Both the position numbers and the translations under genes were made by a program. DNA of 64,000 nt, taken from contig NC_016751.1 in the NCBI RefSeq assembly GCF_000255135.1, positions 1,054,001-1,118,000 on the forward strand, given 5' to 3'. Under the pieces are notes generated by a model, which was given only the letters and a program-made list of their open reading frames with translations, ran no database searches and was not told the DNA's origin. Of this stretch, positions 44,092-52,895 are shown one piece after another; the stretch's first letter is position 1, and each line of letters begins with the position of its first letter. This stretch comes from Marinitoga piezophila KA3 (GTDB taxonomy: Bacteria; Thermotogota; Thermotogae; Petrotogales; Petrotogaceae).

Positions 44092-45249
44092 TTAATTCAT
44101 TTCTCCTTTAAAATTCGTTTCATCATCTATATAATTTTCTTCTGCATATGATTCTGTTGTTGCAATACCTTTAGTTACCAAACCCAGCAAAAATGAAAAA
44201 ATAATTATCTGACTCCCTCCATATGAAATCAAAGGCAACGGAACTCCTGTAACCGGCATTATTCCCAAATTCATCCCTATATTTTCAAAGACATGAAAAA
44301 ATATAATCAAACTTGTTCCAAAATATATGTATTTCCAGAATCTTCTGGAAGTTTTTTGTGCATAAATATACATTCTATAAATTAATATTCCATAAAGCAA
44401 TATGATTACAGTTATTCCCAAAAATCCAAATTCTTCACCTATTACAGAAATAATAAAATCATTATGGTCTTCCGGTACAAAATCAGAAAGATTCATAAAA
44501 CCATTTAAATATCCTTTTCCAAAAAAACCACCAGAACCTATTGCTCTCATTGCCTGTAAAGTATTATATGCAACTCCAGCGGCATTTTTTTCAGGAAATA
44601 AAAAACCTATAATTCTGGCTTTTTGATAATCTTTCATAAAATAAAAGGCAAAAGGTGAGGAAAATAACATTAAAAACATTGAAGTTTTCCATGTTTTTTC
44701 ATGTTCACCAGAAACATAGGTTAACATAAACCATAGACCAAATGTAAATAACGTCATACCCAGATCCGGCTGTTTAAAGATTAATCCAAGCCCTAACAAC
44801 GTTGTTAGAGATAATATATAATATGCTTTTTTGTTTTTTTCTGCAAGGTATTTTGCAAAAATAATAAGTGTAAAGATCAAAAACAAATGAGAGGGCTGTA
44901 TTCCAACAGGACCAACTCTTATCCATCGTCTTGCACCATAGCGTGCTCGTTCAAATACCAAAACATATATTAAAAGAAAAATAGTAAAAGAATATAAATA
45001 GCCGATAATTCTTTTTAAAAAACTTTCTTTTAAAAAATATGCGGTAAAAAATACTATTATTCCTAACGTTGAAAATATTATTTGTTTATAATAATTATCT
45101 TCTATATACTCTCCATATGTAGCTGTTCTTACTGCAAAAACTCCTATTATCAAAAGTAAAAAATATATTAAAGGAATTATATACTCAAATTTTCTCATTC
45201 TTTCAAAAGGTTCTGTATAAATTCCTGACAAAGGATTATTTCTTATCAT
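44092..45249 (-). CDS. RodA/FtsW-family SEDS glycosyltransferase
   Basis: A 385-residue polytopic protein of the SEDS family, which polymerises lipid II into glycan strands. About ten membrane helices are evident. Conserved segments include QPSHLF, KQPDLGM, QAMRAIGSGG, the DFIISVIGEEFGF loop and the terminal LPLISYGGSQ. The order near rlmH and lack of division genes favour RodA (cell elongation) over FtsW, without proof. It overlaps the upstream HD-GYP gene by 14 bp. Confidence 0.9.
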   Translation of the reverse strand: MIRNNPLSGIYTEPFERMRKFEYIIPLIYFLLLIIGVFAVRTATYGEYIEDNYYKQIIFSTLGIIVFFTAYFLKESFLKRIIGYLYSFTIFLLIYVLVFERARYGARRWIRVGPVGIQPSHLFLIFTLIIFAKYLAEKNKKAYYILSLTTLLGLGLIFKQPDLGMTLFTFGLWFMLTYVSGEHEKTWKTSMFLMLFSSPFAFYFMKDYQKARIIGFLFPEKNAAGVAYNTLQAMRAIGSGGFFGKGYLNGFMNLSDFVPEDHNDFIISVIGEEFGFLGITVIILLYGILIYRMYIYAQKTSRRFWKYIYFGTSLIIFFHVFENIGMNLGIMPVTGVPLPLISYGGSQIIIFSFLLGLVTKGIATTESYAEENYIDDETNFKGEMN

Positions 45250-47320
45250 TGTAATTTTTCCTCCAACTTTCTTCTTTTAAGAAAGCTACAAATTTTATTG
45301 CTAAATCAGGATCAAATTGTGTTCCGGCATTTTTTTCAATTTCCTTTATGCTTTCTTCAAATGAAAGTGCCTTTTTGTAAGGTCTGTCTGTTGTCATTGC
45401 ATCAAAACTATCAGCAAGAGATATTATTCTTGAAATAAATGGTATTTCTTCGCCTTTTAATCCTTCTGGATATCCTCTGCCATCCCATCTTTCATGATGA
45501 TACTTTGCAATAATTGCATATTCATCCATATAACCACTTTGTTTAAGCAATTCATAACTTTTAGTGGAATGTGTTTTTACTATTTCATATTCTTCATCTG
45601 TTAATCTTGTCTCCTTATTTAAAACTGTTTGGGGAATAAAGAATTTTCCTATATCATGCAATAAACTGGACCAATAAACCTTTCTTATCATATCTTTATC
45701 CAGTTTAAGATATTCTGCAAATTCTGTTGCATAATATGCAACTCTTTCTGAATGACCTTTTGTATATTTATCATAATACTCAAGAGCTTTTACAAGAGTT
45801 AATACAACATTTTTATGGAACCTTCCTTCTTCTTTTGAAATTTGCTTTAATCTAACAAATGCAGAAGCAAGATGCGAAAGAGCCTCTACAAGTCTCATAG
45901 ATTCATTTGAAAAAGTCTTTCTGCCATTTTTTACACTTATATCCAGAGCAATTTGCCCAATAACATAATTGTTTATCTTTAAAGGCGCTAATAACGATTT
46001 TGAAATTGGTTTTGTCGCATCGGCTAATTCCTGAAGTTTTGTATCATCAAGCAATCCTTTATTTTTTTCAACAATATTTTCAACAACAGATACCTGTTTC
46101 GCATATATAAATGTTTTGTTATCAAACACAACATGTTTCAGCCGTTTTTCATCATGCCCAATTGCACTGATAACCTTCCATATATTTTTATCTTTATTAA
46201 ACAGAAAAATACTTCCATAATCGGCTTCAGGAACTATTTTTATAGCACTTTCAAGTAATTTGTCAAAAAAGACCTTTTCATCCATATCGGAAAGACTAAG
46301 ACGGGCAATTACCGTTATTAATTCTTCTAATTTTTCAAAATATGTCTCTAATCGCTTATTTAAATCACTTAATTCTTCATTCATTGCCGTAGTTTCCTGC
46401 AAATAACCTTCTAATTCCAATTTATGCGCATAAATTCGTTTAATCAGTGAATTAAATGAATTTTTTAGAGATTCAAATTCTTCTATTTCAAAATTCTGAT
46501 CAAACTCTTCCAGTAATTCATTTCTCATATGTTCTGTCAATGATTCAATGGGATTAATAATTTGATTATTTAAATGCTTTATTTCCAATTTTCTCATAAT
46601 TATTGATATTAATACAACAACAATCATACTTAATAATGTTACTAAAAAGAAGTTATATATATATTTACTATAATCTATTATTAAATAAACCTTTCTTCCA
46701 TAAAGTTCAAATGTTTTAAAAATTGCAAACGGCTTATTTTCTTTAGTCAAAGAAATTTTCTCATTTTTTGCAAGAAAAACCTTTAATTCATCAATTACCG
46801 CTTTGACATCTAATTTAACAACTAAAATCCCTTCGAAAAAACGACTTTCTCCGTAAAAATCATAAAAATACGGAAATAAATAACATATATTTTCATTGTC
46901 AACAATAACTTTAAACTCTGTTTTTTTCAATTCATCTATATGTTTATCAATATCAAATTGTTGAAACCCGGCTTTTTCTGGATATACAAAGGTAAATGTT
47001 TTTAACGACGGCTTATAGTCTCCTATACATGAGATAACAGAGTTGCTATTAACAACATTTTTTAGGATCTTTTCAGCATCAACAGATAAAGAATAAACAT
47101 TTGCAATAACTTCCATATTCGTAATAATTCTCTTCTTTTGAGTATCAATAATCTTTAATATCCTATTGTACTGGATTTCAACTTCATTGTTCATATAAAA
47201 ATATGTATTTAAAGCAAAAAAGATTGCCATTATTAAATATATGGCAGTGGTTGCAGCTATTAACTTTTTTCTTGTGTTTCTTCTAAACCATTGTTCTAAT
47301 TTTATTTTATTATTTTCCAT
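45236..47320 (-). CDS. Membrane HD-GYP phosphodiesterase with extracytoplasmic sensor and GAF domain
   Basis: A 694-residue signalling protein: transmembrane helix (about 17-40), extracytoplasmic sensor (about 41-215), second helix (about 216-237), HAMP-like linker and coiled coil (to about 330), GAF domain (about 335-490) and C-terminal HD-GYP domain. The catalytic motifs are LLHDIGK and GRGYPEGLKGEE. It would hydrolyse cyclic-di-GMP in response to an external signal. The gene begins within the last codons of a periplasmic binding-protein gene (11-bp overlap), implying that the two proteins work together. The sister gene at 16579-18489 has the same binding domain fused in one chain. Confidence 0.9.
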   Translation of the reverse strand: MENNKIKLEQWFRRNTRKKLIAATTAIYLIMAIFFALNTYFYMNNEVEIQYNRILKIIDTQKKRIITNMEVIANVYSLSVDAEKILKNVVNSNSVISCIGDYKPSLKTFTFVYPEKAGFQQFDIDKHIDELKKTEFKVIVDNENICYLFPYFYDFYGESRFFEGILVVKLDVKAVIDELKVFLAKNEKISLTKENKPFAIFKTFELYGRKVYLIIDYSKYIYNFFLVTLLSMIVVVLISIIMRKLEIKHLNNQIINPIESLTEHMRNELLEEFDQNFEIEEFESLKNSFNSLIKRIYAHKLELEGYLQETTAMNEELSDLNKRLETYFEKLEELITVIARLSLSDMDEKVFFDKLLESAIKIVPEADYGSIFLFNKDKNIWKVISAIGHDEKRLKHVVFDNKTFIYAKQVSVVENIVEKNKGLLDDTKLQELADATKPISKSLLAPLKINNYVIGQIALDISVKNGRKTFSNESMRLVEALSHLASAFVRLKQISKEEGRFHKNVVLTLVKALEYYDKYTKGHSERVAYYATEFAEYLKLDKDMIRKVYWSSLLHDIGKFFIPQTVLNKETRLTDEEYEIVKTHSTKSYELLKQSGYMDEYAIIAKYHHERWDGRGYPEGLKGEEIPFISRIISLADSFDAMTTDRPYKKALSFEESIKEIEKNAGTQFDPDLAIKFVAFLKEESWRKNYNDKK

Positions 47321-48020
47321 ATTTTTTCAGTATAATATTTATTTTCTGTTTATTCTTCAAAATTATATAATTTATCTTTTCCAGTAAAATCTTATCTTTT
47401 GTTGCAATACCAACATCTGATTTTTCAAATGGCTCTCCAACAATTTCTACAGGATATTTTTTTGAAAAATATAAAGCATTTACCAGATCAAAGAAAGCAG
47501 CATCTACATTTCCATCTAAAACCCCTTCAAGACACTCTTCATTTGAAGAATATACATGTAAATGTACTATTTTGCCGCTATTAATTAATTCAAGCGTTTT
47601 TTTATACCCCGTTGAATCTTTTTTTGCGCCAATAGCTATATTATCAAAACTTGTTATTTTTTTCTTATTATCTTTTAATTTTATTAAAACCAACCCTGTA
47701 GTTAAATACGGTATTGAAAAATAATATTTTTTTCGTCTTTCGGGAGTAATATGTATTCCGCCTATTATCATATCCACATTTCCTTCATTTAGCGCATTGT
47801 CGACCAGATATGGAAACGAAAAAATATAAATTTCTACATTTTCATGCAGCTCTTGAGATATCATTTTTACAATTTCTACATCAATTCCTTTTAAAATATA
47901 CCCATCTTCTACTTCTTCCATATATGCATATGGCTCTGTAAGTGAAATCCCAACCTTTAACACTGCATAAAATTGCACAGCTACTATCAAAAAAAAGATT
48001 ATAAATAACTTGCTCTTCAT
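47310..48020 (-). CDS. Periplasmic solute-binding protein, family 3, without transporter
   Basis: A 236-residue SBP_bac_3 protein with a signal peptide (MKSKLFIIFFLIVAVQFYAV). Landmarks are VGISLTEPYAYMEE, the GIDVEIVKMIS segment, MIIGGIHITPERRKKYYFS and DAAFFDLVNA. Family members bind polar amino acids. No ABC permease or ATPase is nearby; instead the gene overlaps an HD-GYP sensor gene, so it probably presents its ligand to that receptor rather than to a transporter. Two near-consensus -10 elements lie upstream. Confidence 0.87.
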   Translation of the reverse strand: MKSKLFIIFFLIVAVQFYAVLKVGISLTEPYAYMEEVEDGYILKGIDVEIVKMISQELHENVEIYIFSFPYLVDNALNEGNVDMIIGGIHITPERRKKYYFSIPYLTTGLVLIKLKDNKKKITSFDNIAIGAKKDSTGYKKTLELINSGKIVHLHVYSSNEECLEGVLDGNVDAAFFDLVNALYFSKKYPVEIVGEPFEKSDVGIATKDKILLEKINYIILKNKQKINIILKKYGK

Positions 48021-48109
48021 AATAACTCCCTTTCAATTTATGTTATAATATAAGTAAATTTAGATTATATCATCATAAACAGCAAATCCAAAATAAATCC
48101 CGTATAAAT

Positions 48110-48120
48110 ATTATATCATA
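48110..48120 (-). promoter_or_regulatory. Extended -10 promoter element
   Basis: The minus strand reads TATGATATAAT, about 90 bp before the binding-protein start. A near copy (GATGATATAAT, minus strand 48074-48064) is closer to the gene; either could be used. Confidence 0.45.
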
Positions 48121-48185
48121 AAAAATATGCATTATGAAATATTCGTTATACTAAATATATTTAACTTTGCGGAGGTTTTTTATAC

Positions 48186-48911
48186 ATGAAAATTTATATA
48201 ATTGGACCTGGAAAAGTGGGAAAAACTTTATATAATTGCTTAATAAAAAAATATTCTGATATAATATTAATAGGGAAGAATATTGATATATCAAATTACA
48301 GATTTGATGGCATTATAATAATTACAACACCCGATGATATTATTGAAAAAATATGGAATAAATTAAAAAATAATAACCTCGAAAATGTTCTCGCAATTGG
48401 TCATTGTAGTGGAGTATTGGACTCTTCTTTTATACAATCTGTGCCACATTTTTCCATGCACCCTAACTTTCCATTTAACTCAGAAAAAAAATGTGAAGAA
48501 ATACAAAATATAGTCTGGGGAATTGAAGGCAATGAAAAGGGATTGGAATATGCAAAAAAATTAGTTACAGACTTAAAAGGAAAATATATCATTATTCCCC
48601 AAAACAAAAAAATCCAATATCATCTTGCAGCTGTTATACTTTCAAATTTTTCATATGCTCTGGCGAAATTATCCATGGATTTATATAAAGATATGAATCT
48701 TAACAACATAGAGCATTTAATAGACCTTGCAATCTATTCATTAAATAATATAAAAAAAGTAGGTTTAAAAGAAGCTTTAACTGGCCCTGTTGCAAGAAAT
48801 GATATTAAAACCATTCAAAAAGAAAAAAAAATATTCAAAAGCTATTTTAACGATGAAAATATTTATGATTTTTTTATAGATACGCTATACAGGATAAAGG
48901 AGGAAAATTGA
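48186..48911 (+). CDS. Rossmann/DUF2520 protein, candidate ketopantoate reductase
   Basis: A 241-residue oxidoreductase-like protein. The N-terminal Rossmann fold has IIGPGKVGKTL (residues 5-15) and a TTPDD loop; GHCSGVLDS, HPNFPF and the helical DUF2520 C-terminal half with LTGPVARNDIKTI are characteristic. Architecture resembles 6-phosphogluconate-dehydrogenase-like reductases such as PanE. Its position directly before panB, one base apart, makes NADPH-dependent ketopantoate reduction a good hypothesis. GGAGG precedes the ATG, which opens a long plus-strand gene run. Confidence 0.78.
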   Translation: MKIYIIGPGKVGKTLYNCLIKKYSDIILIGKNIDISNYRFDGIIIITTPDDIIEKIWNKLKNNNLENVLAIGHCSGVLDSSFIQSVPHFSMHPNFPFNSEKKCEEIQNIVWGIEGNEKGLEYAKKLVTDLKGKYIIIPQNKKIQYHLAAVILSNFSYALAKLSMDLYKDMNLNNIEHLIDLAIYSLNNIKKVGLKEALTGPVARNDIKTIQKEKKIFKSYFNDENIYDFFIDTLYRIKEEN

Positions 48912-48912
48912 C

Positions 48913-49728
48913 ATGAGCATAAGAAAATTTCTAAAAATGAAAAAAAAGCAGGAGAAAATAGTAATGATTACTGCATATGATTATTTCTCCGCCAAAATCG
49001 CTGAAGCCGCAAATGTCGATATGATACTTGTTGGTGATTCAGCTTCAAATGTAATGCTTGGAAATAATGATACTATAAAAATAGGCATGGAAGAAATGAT
49101 AATCTTTGTCAAAGCTGTAAAAAAAGGCGCTCCTAACACATTTATTATAGGAGACATGCCATTTTTAAGCTATCAGGTTTCCGATAGCGAAGCTATCAAA
49201 AATGCTGGTTTATTACTAAAAGCTGGTGCTGATGCTATAAAACTCGAAGGTGGATTAAACGTCGTACCATTAATAAAAAAAATGGTGGATTTTGGAATAC
49301 CGGTAATGGGACATATAGGTTTTACTCCCCAATCATATAAACAAATAGGTATAACTTCAAAAGGCAAAACTCAAACTGAAGAAGAAGTTTTATTAAACAG
49401 TGCAAAAGCTTTAGAAAATTCCGGAGCATTTTCAATTGTGTTGGAAATGGTTACAGAACCTGTGGCAAAAAAAATCTCAGAAGAATTGGCAATACCCACA
49501 ATAGGTATAGGTTCTGGAAGATTTTGTGATGGCCAGGTTCTGGTATGGCATGATTTATTGGGTTTAAACAACGAATTTGAACCTAAATTTTTAAAAAAAT
49601 ACTTAAATGGTTTCGAACTATTTAAAGAAGCTATTGAAAATTATTCATCAGAAGTAAAAAATGGAAAATTTCCAGAAGCTAAACATGCATATAAACCTAT
49701 AGAGGAAGGCAGTGACCAAAAATTATAG
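48913..49728 (+). CDS. panB: 3-methyl-2-oxobutanoate hydroxymethyltransferase
   Basis: A 271-residue enzyme of pantothenate synthesis that adds a hydroxymethyl group from methylene-tetrahydrofolate to ketoisovalerate. Motifs visible are MITAYDYFSAKIAEAANVD, MILVGDSASNVMLG with the Mg-binding Asp, DMPFLSY, KLEGG, HIGFTPQS and GIGSGRFCDGQVLVWHD. AAAGGAGG lies about ten bases upstream of the ATG. The neighbouring DUF2520 gene probably supplies the next step; panC and panD are not in this window. Confidence 0.96.
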   Translation: MSIRKFLKMKKKQEKIVMITAYDYFSAKIAEAANVDMILVGDSASNVMLGNNDTIKIGMEEMIIFVKAVKKGAPNTFIIGDMPFLSYQVSDSEAIKNAGLLLKAGADAIKLEGGLNVVPLIKKMVDFGIPVMGHIGFTPQSYKQIGITSKGKTQTEEEVLLNSAKALENSGAFSIVLEMVTEPVAKKISEELAIPTIGIGSGRFCDGQVLVWHDLLGLNNEFEPKFLKKYLNGFELFKEAIENYSSEVKNGKFPEAKHAYKPIEEGSDQKL

Positions 49729-49736
49729 GAGATAAA

Positions 49737-50468
49737 ATTATACATTTTGATACTATTAACTCAACAAACATTTTTTTAAAAGAACATTGGAAGGATTTGC
49801 CATCTGAAACAGTAGTATGGGCTGACAAACAAACAGGCGGATATGGAAGAATGAAAAGGCAGTGGATTGCAGATAGAGGAGGATTATGGTTCTCCGTATT
49901 ATTTAAACCAACAAATATAAGACCCTATAATCCCTGGCACTATGTTCGATTATACAGTTTAGCCATACACGATATTTTAAAAGATAAATATAAATTAGAA
50001 ACAGTAATAAAATGGCCAAATGATTTGCTTGTAAATGAGAAAAAAATATGTGGTATTCTTGGCGAAGCTGTATTCACTGGTGTAACACCTTCAGCTATAA
50101 TAGTTGGCGTTGGATTAAATGTAAATAATAAAATTCCTGAAGAATTAAAAGATATAGCCACAAGTTATATTGAAGAAAAAAACAAAAAACTACATCTTGA
50201 GAAACTTCTAAAGCAAATTAATTCCCATGCATATTATAAATATTATTTAAAATATTTTAAAAGAGATAAAATATCCGCTTTCACAAAACAATGGATAAAA
50301 AAACTTAACATTCGAAATGGAGATTTTATAAAAATAATATTCCAAAATGAAGAAAAACGTGGTAAAATTATTTCAATACATGGTGATTATCTTGAAGTTG
50401 AATTTGAAAGTGGTATAGAAAAGGTATATGCTGGTGAGGTCTCATTAAGAAAGGAGCGTGTGGTATGA
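49737..50468 (+). CDS. birA: Biotin-protein ligase, monofunctional, probably starting at AUU
   Basis: Attaches biotin to acceptor proteins via biotinyl-AMP. Motifs: the early STN of FDTINSTN, QTGGYGRMKRQW (biotin/ATP binding), GGLWFSV, KWPNDLL with its catalytic Lys, and GVGLNVN. No N-terminal DNA-binding domain, so it is not the BirA repressor form. No ATG, GTG or TTG occurs in frame between the stop at 49713 and a TTG at 49797, and starting at that TTG would delete the conserved STN segment. ATT at 49737 is five bases after AGGAG (49727-49731) and yields an N-terminus matching other short ligases. It follows panB by eight bases and overlaps hpt. Confidence 0.9.
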   Translation: MIHFDTINSTNIFLKEHWKDLPSETVVWADKQTGGYGRMKRQWIADRGGLWFSVLFKPTNIRPYNPWHYVRLYSLAIHDILKDKYKLETVIKWPNDLLVNEKKICGILGEAVFTGVTPSAIIVGVGLNVNNKIPEELKDIATSYIEEKNKKLHLEKLLKQINSHAYYKYYLKYFKRDKISAFTKQWIKKLNIRNGDFIKIIFQNEEKRGKIISIHGDYLEVEFESGIEKVYAGEVSLRKERVV

Positions 50469-50995
50469 ATATATCCCCTGAAAATTTAAAGGTATTATTA
50501 ACAGAAGAACAGATTTTAAACAAAGCAAAAGAACTTGGTAAAGAAATTACAGAATATTATAAGGATATAGATGAAGAAATAGTTGCTGTTTGTGCTTTAA
50601 AAGGTTCTGTTCATTTTTTTGCTGATCTTGTAAAAAACATTGAACATGATATGGTATATCAGTTTGTAAGCATATCCAGTTATCACGGCGGAACACAATC
50701 AACAGGAAAAATCACAGTAAACAGCTGGTTAAATTATAGCTTAAAAGGAAAACACGTTCTGCTCATTGAAGATATAGTCGATACAGGAAATACCATAAAA
50801 TTTTTAATGTCTGAAATATTAAAAGAGGAACCTGCTTCTTTAAAATTAACATCCCTTCTTATAAAAAATGCTCATGATCACGGTATAAAAGTAGACTTCC
50901 CTGGATTCTATATAGATAATTACTTCGTAATAGGTTATGGTCTTGACTATGATGAAAAATACAGAAACCTGCCATTTATTGGATATGTAGAATAA
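50465..50995 (+). CDS. hpt: Hypoxanthine phosphoribosyltransferase
   Basis: A 176-residue purine-salvage enzyme converting hypoxanthine or guanine and PRPP to IMP or GMP. The PRPP-binding motif is VLLIEDIVDTGNT (residues 98-110), preceded by the flexible-loop segment SSYHGGTQSTG and the AVCALKGSVHFFADL stretch. Start overlaps the biotin ligase stop (ATGA) and is preceded by AAGGAGCG. A purine nucleoside phosphorylase gene follows, so the two salvage steps are adjacent. Confidence 0.95.
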   Translation: MNISPENLKVLLTEEQILNKAKELGKEITEYYKDIDEEIVAVCALKGSVHFFADLVKNIEHDMVYQFVSISSYHGGTQSTGKITVNSWLNYSLKGKHVLLIEDIVDTGNTIKFLMSEILKEEPASLKLTSLLIKNAHDHGIKVDFPGFYIDNYFVIGYGLDYDEKYRNLPFIGYVE

Positions 50996-51006
50996 TGTGA
51001 TATAAT
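50979..51006 (+). promoter_or_regulatory. Possible internal promoter before the nucleoside phosphorylase gene
   Basis: TTGGAT (50979-50984), a 16-bp spacer and TATAAT (51001-51006) with an extended TGA, overlapping the end of hpt. Confidence 0.5.
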
Positions 51007-51049
51007 AATAAATGAAAAATAAATATATTATATTTTGGAGGTGTTTTAT

Positions 51050-51883
51050 ATGAATTTTGACATTGAAGCATATGTAAAAAACGTAAAAGAAGCAGCTGAA
51101 TATATAAAAAGTAAAGTATCTGAAAAAACTGAAGTGGCAATTGTTTTAGGTTCAGGGCTTCATGGAATCGCAAATAAACTTGAAGATGCCCTTGAAATAA
51201 GCTACTCAGAAATTCCAAATTTCCCTGTATCAACAGCACCTGGACACAAAGGTTCATTAATGTTTGGAAAAATTTCTGGAAAAAATGTGATGTTAATGAA
51301 TGGAAGATTCCATTATTATGAAGGTTATACAATGAAAGAAGTAACATTCCCTATTAGAGTAATGCAGGAATTGGGTATTAAAATTCTTATTGTGACAAAT
51401 GCTGCTGGTGGAATGAATCCAAATTTTGAAGTTGGAAACCCATGTATCATTACAGATCAAATTAACTTCTTTGGAGATAATCCATTAATAGGTCCAAATT
51501 ATGATGAATGGGGACCAAGATTCCCTGATATGAGTGAAGCTTACGATAAAGAATTAACAGAAAAAGCTATCAGCGTTGCTAAAAAATTGGGAATTCCTGT
51601 TTATACAGGCGTATATCTTGGAATCACAGGACCAACATTTGAAACACCTGCTGAATTAAAAATGATGAGAAATTTTGGTGCAGACTTAGTTGGAATGTCA
51701 ACAGTTCCAGAAGTTATTGTTGCTAATCACGCTGGAATAAGAGTTTTAGGTTTCTCTGCAGTAACAGACAAAGCAGTTCCAGATGAATTAAAACCTGTAA
51801 CAGCCGAAGAAGTAATTGAAATCGCTAATAAAACTGGAGAAAAAATTGCCAATATAATTTTAGAATTATTGGGTGAATTATAA
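51050..51883 (+). CDS. Purine nucleoside phosphorylase (trimeric class)
   Basis: A 277-residue phosphorylase cleaving purine nucleosides with phosphate. Motifs of the low-molecular-mass trimeric PNP family are VLGSGLHGI, the phosphate-binding GHKGSL, MNGRFHYYEGY, TNAAGGMNP and GMSTVPEVIVANHAGIRVLG. GGAGGTG lies six bases before the ATG at 51050; the longer TTG start is the ribosome-binding site itself. It sits with hpt in a purine-salvage pair and is followed by a transglycosylase gene one base after its stop. Confidence 0.95.
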   Translation: MNFDIEAYVKNVKEAAEYIKSKVSEKTEVAIVLGSGLHGIANKLEDALEISYSEIPNFPVSTAPGHKGSLMFGKISGKNVMLMNGRFHYYEGYTMKEVTFPIRVMQELGIKILIVTNAAGGMNPNFEVGNPCIITDQINFFGDNPLIGPNYDEWGPRFPDMSEAYDKELTEKAISVAKKLGIPVYTGVYLGITGPTFETPAELKMMRNFGADLVGMSTVPEVIVANHAGIRVLGFSAVTDKAVPDELKPVTAEEVIEIANKTGEKIANIILELLGEL

Positions 51884-51884
51884 G

Positions 51885-52886
51885 GTGAAAAGGGTTATAC
51901 TTTTCCTCTTTACTATATTAATTACTATATCTGGTTTTTCAGAAAAAACAGACATATATAATAAAATATTCTATAAACCAGGATTACACATGGAGTTGTA
52001 TACCGACTCCATGTTTTTGACATTTGAATATACATATATTGGAAAATATTCTTATATGGATTCCAATGAATTACTAAGATATGTATGGACACAGGATAAA
52101 ACATTAATAGGCGGTCAGATGTATGTTGAATCAAACTATTATACGCATGCAATTTCTTCAAGTCATGCAATAGGGCTTTTACAACTAAAACCTATAGTAG
52201 CTGAAGATTTTGGCGCTCATAATCTATTTAACCCTATTGATAATATAACAACAGCCTCTTTATATCATGATTATCTAAACAAAACTCTTGGTACTGAAAA
52301 AAAGCAAATTGCAGGATATTATCAGGGACCAACGTCAGTATTGAAAAATGGCATAAATTCAGCGGGAAGCTATTATTATAATAAAGTAAAAAAAGCACAA
52401 AAAAAATATAAAAACACTTCTGTCTATTCACCTTATTTAATAAGCATTAGCGGAAATGTGAAAAAAAATTATATGAATCTAATTGCAAATGAAGGTTTTG
52501 CATACAAAAATTGGGAATTTTATTCAAACCAACATTTCGAAGTTACAACTGAAAATAAATTTGAATTCAATAATCTTGAAGTTAAATTTGGTGGTTTTTA
52601 CTTTCCAAAAACAAATTTCTCAATAGGTGCATTTTCAGATTATAATTTAAACATGGATACAATTGCAAGAATTGGCTATCCATGGGCTCAAAATGTAGTA
52701 TCATTTAACAATAATAATAAAATTTTAAAACAAATTTATATGTCATATGATTTTAAAAACAATATGTGGATGAAATTTTATATAGATAAAGATTTTCTTT
52801 TTATAACAGGTATATCCATATACGACATAAAACTTGGAATTTTATTTAATTCCTCCTATAGAATAGGTATATTTATGAGTTTATGA
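51885..52886 (+). CDS. Lytic transglycosylase with C-terminal strand-rich domain
   Basis: A 333-residue exported protein. After a signal peptide (VKRVILFLFTILITISGFS) comes a family 1-like SLT domain with the catalytic Glu82 in VESNYY, followed by SSHAIGLLQLKP and AGYYQG. The last 150 residues are made of alternating aromatic/polar strands ending FLFITGISIYDIKLGILFNS... and look like a small outer-membrane beta-barrel or strand bundle. GTG at 51885 follows GGGTGA by eight bases; the GTG at 51873 lacks a site. It directly precedes fliF, suggesting a role in opening peptidoglycan for the flagellum (inference). Confidence 0.8.
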   Translation: MKRVILFLFTILITISGFSEKTDIYNKIFYKPGLHMELYTDSMFLTFEYTYIGKYSYMDSNELLRYVWTQDKTLIGGQMYVESNYYTHAISSSHAIGLLQLKPIVAEDFGAHNLFNPIDNITTASLYHDYLNKTLGTEKKQIAGYYQGPTSVLKNGINSAGSYYYNKVKKAQKKYKNTSVYSPYLISISGNVKKNYMNLIANEGFAYKNWEFYSNQHFEVTTENKFEFNNLEVKFGGFYFPKTNFSIGAFSDYNLNMDTIARIGYPWAQNVVSFNNNNKILKQIYMSYDFKNNMWMKFYIDKDFLFITGISIYDIKLGILFNSSYRIGIFMSL

Positions 52887-52895
52887 GGTGGCTTT

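Noticed and set aside
49797-49799. TTG at 49797 as start of the biotin ligase
   Set aside because: It would remove the conserved STN segment encoded upstream, and no ribosome-binding site is correctly spaced before it.
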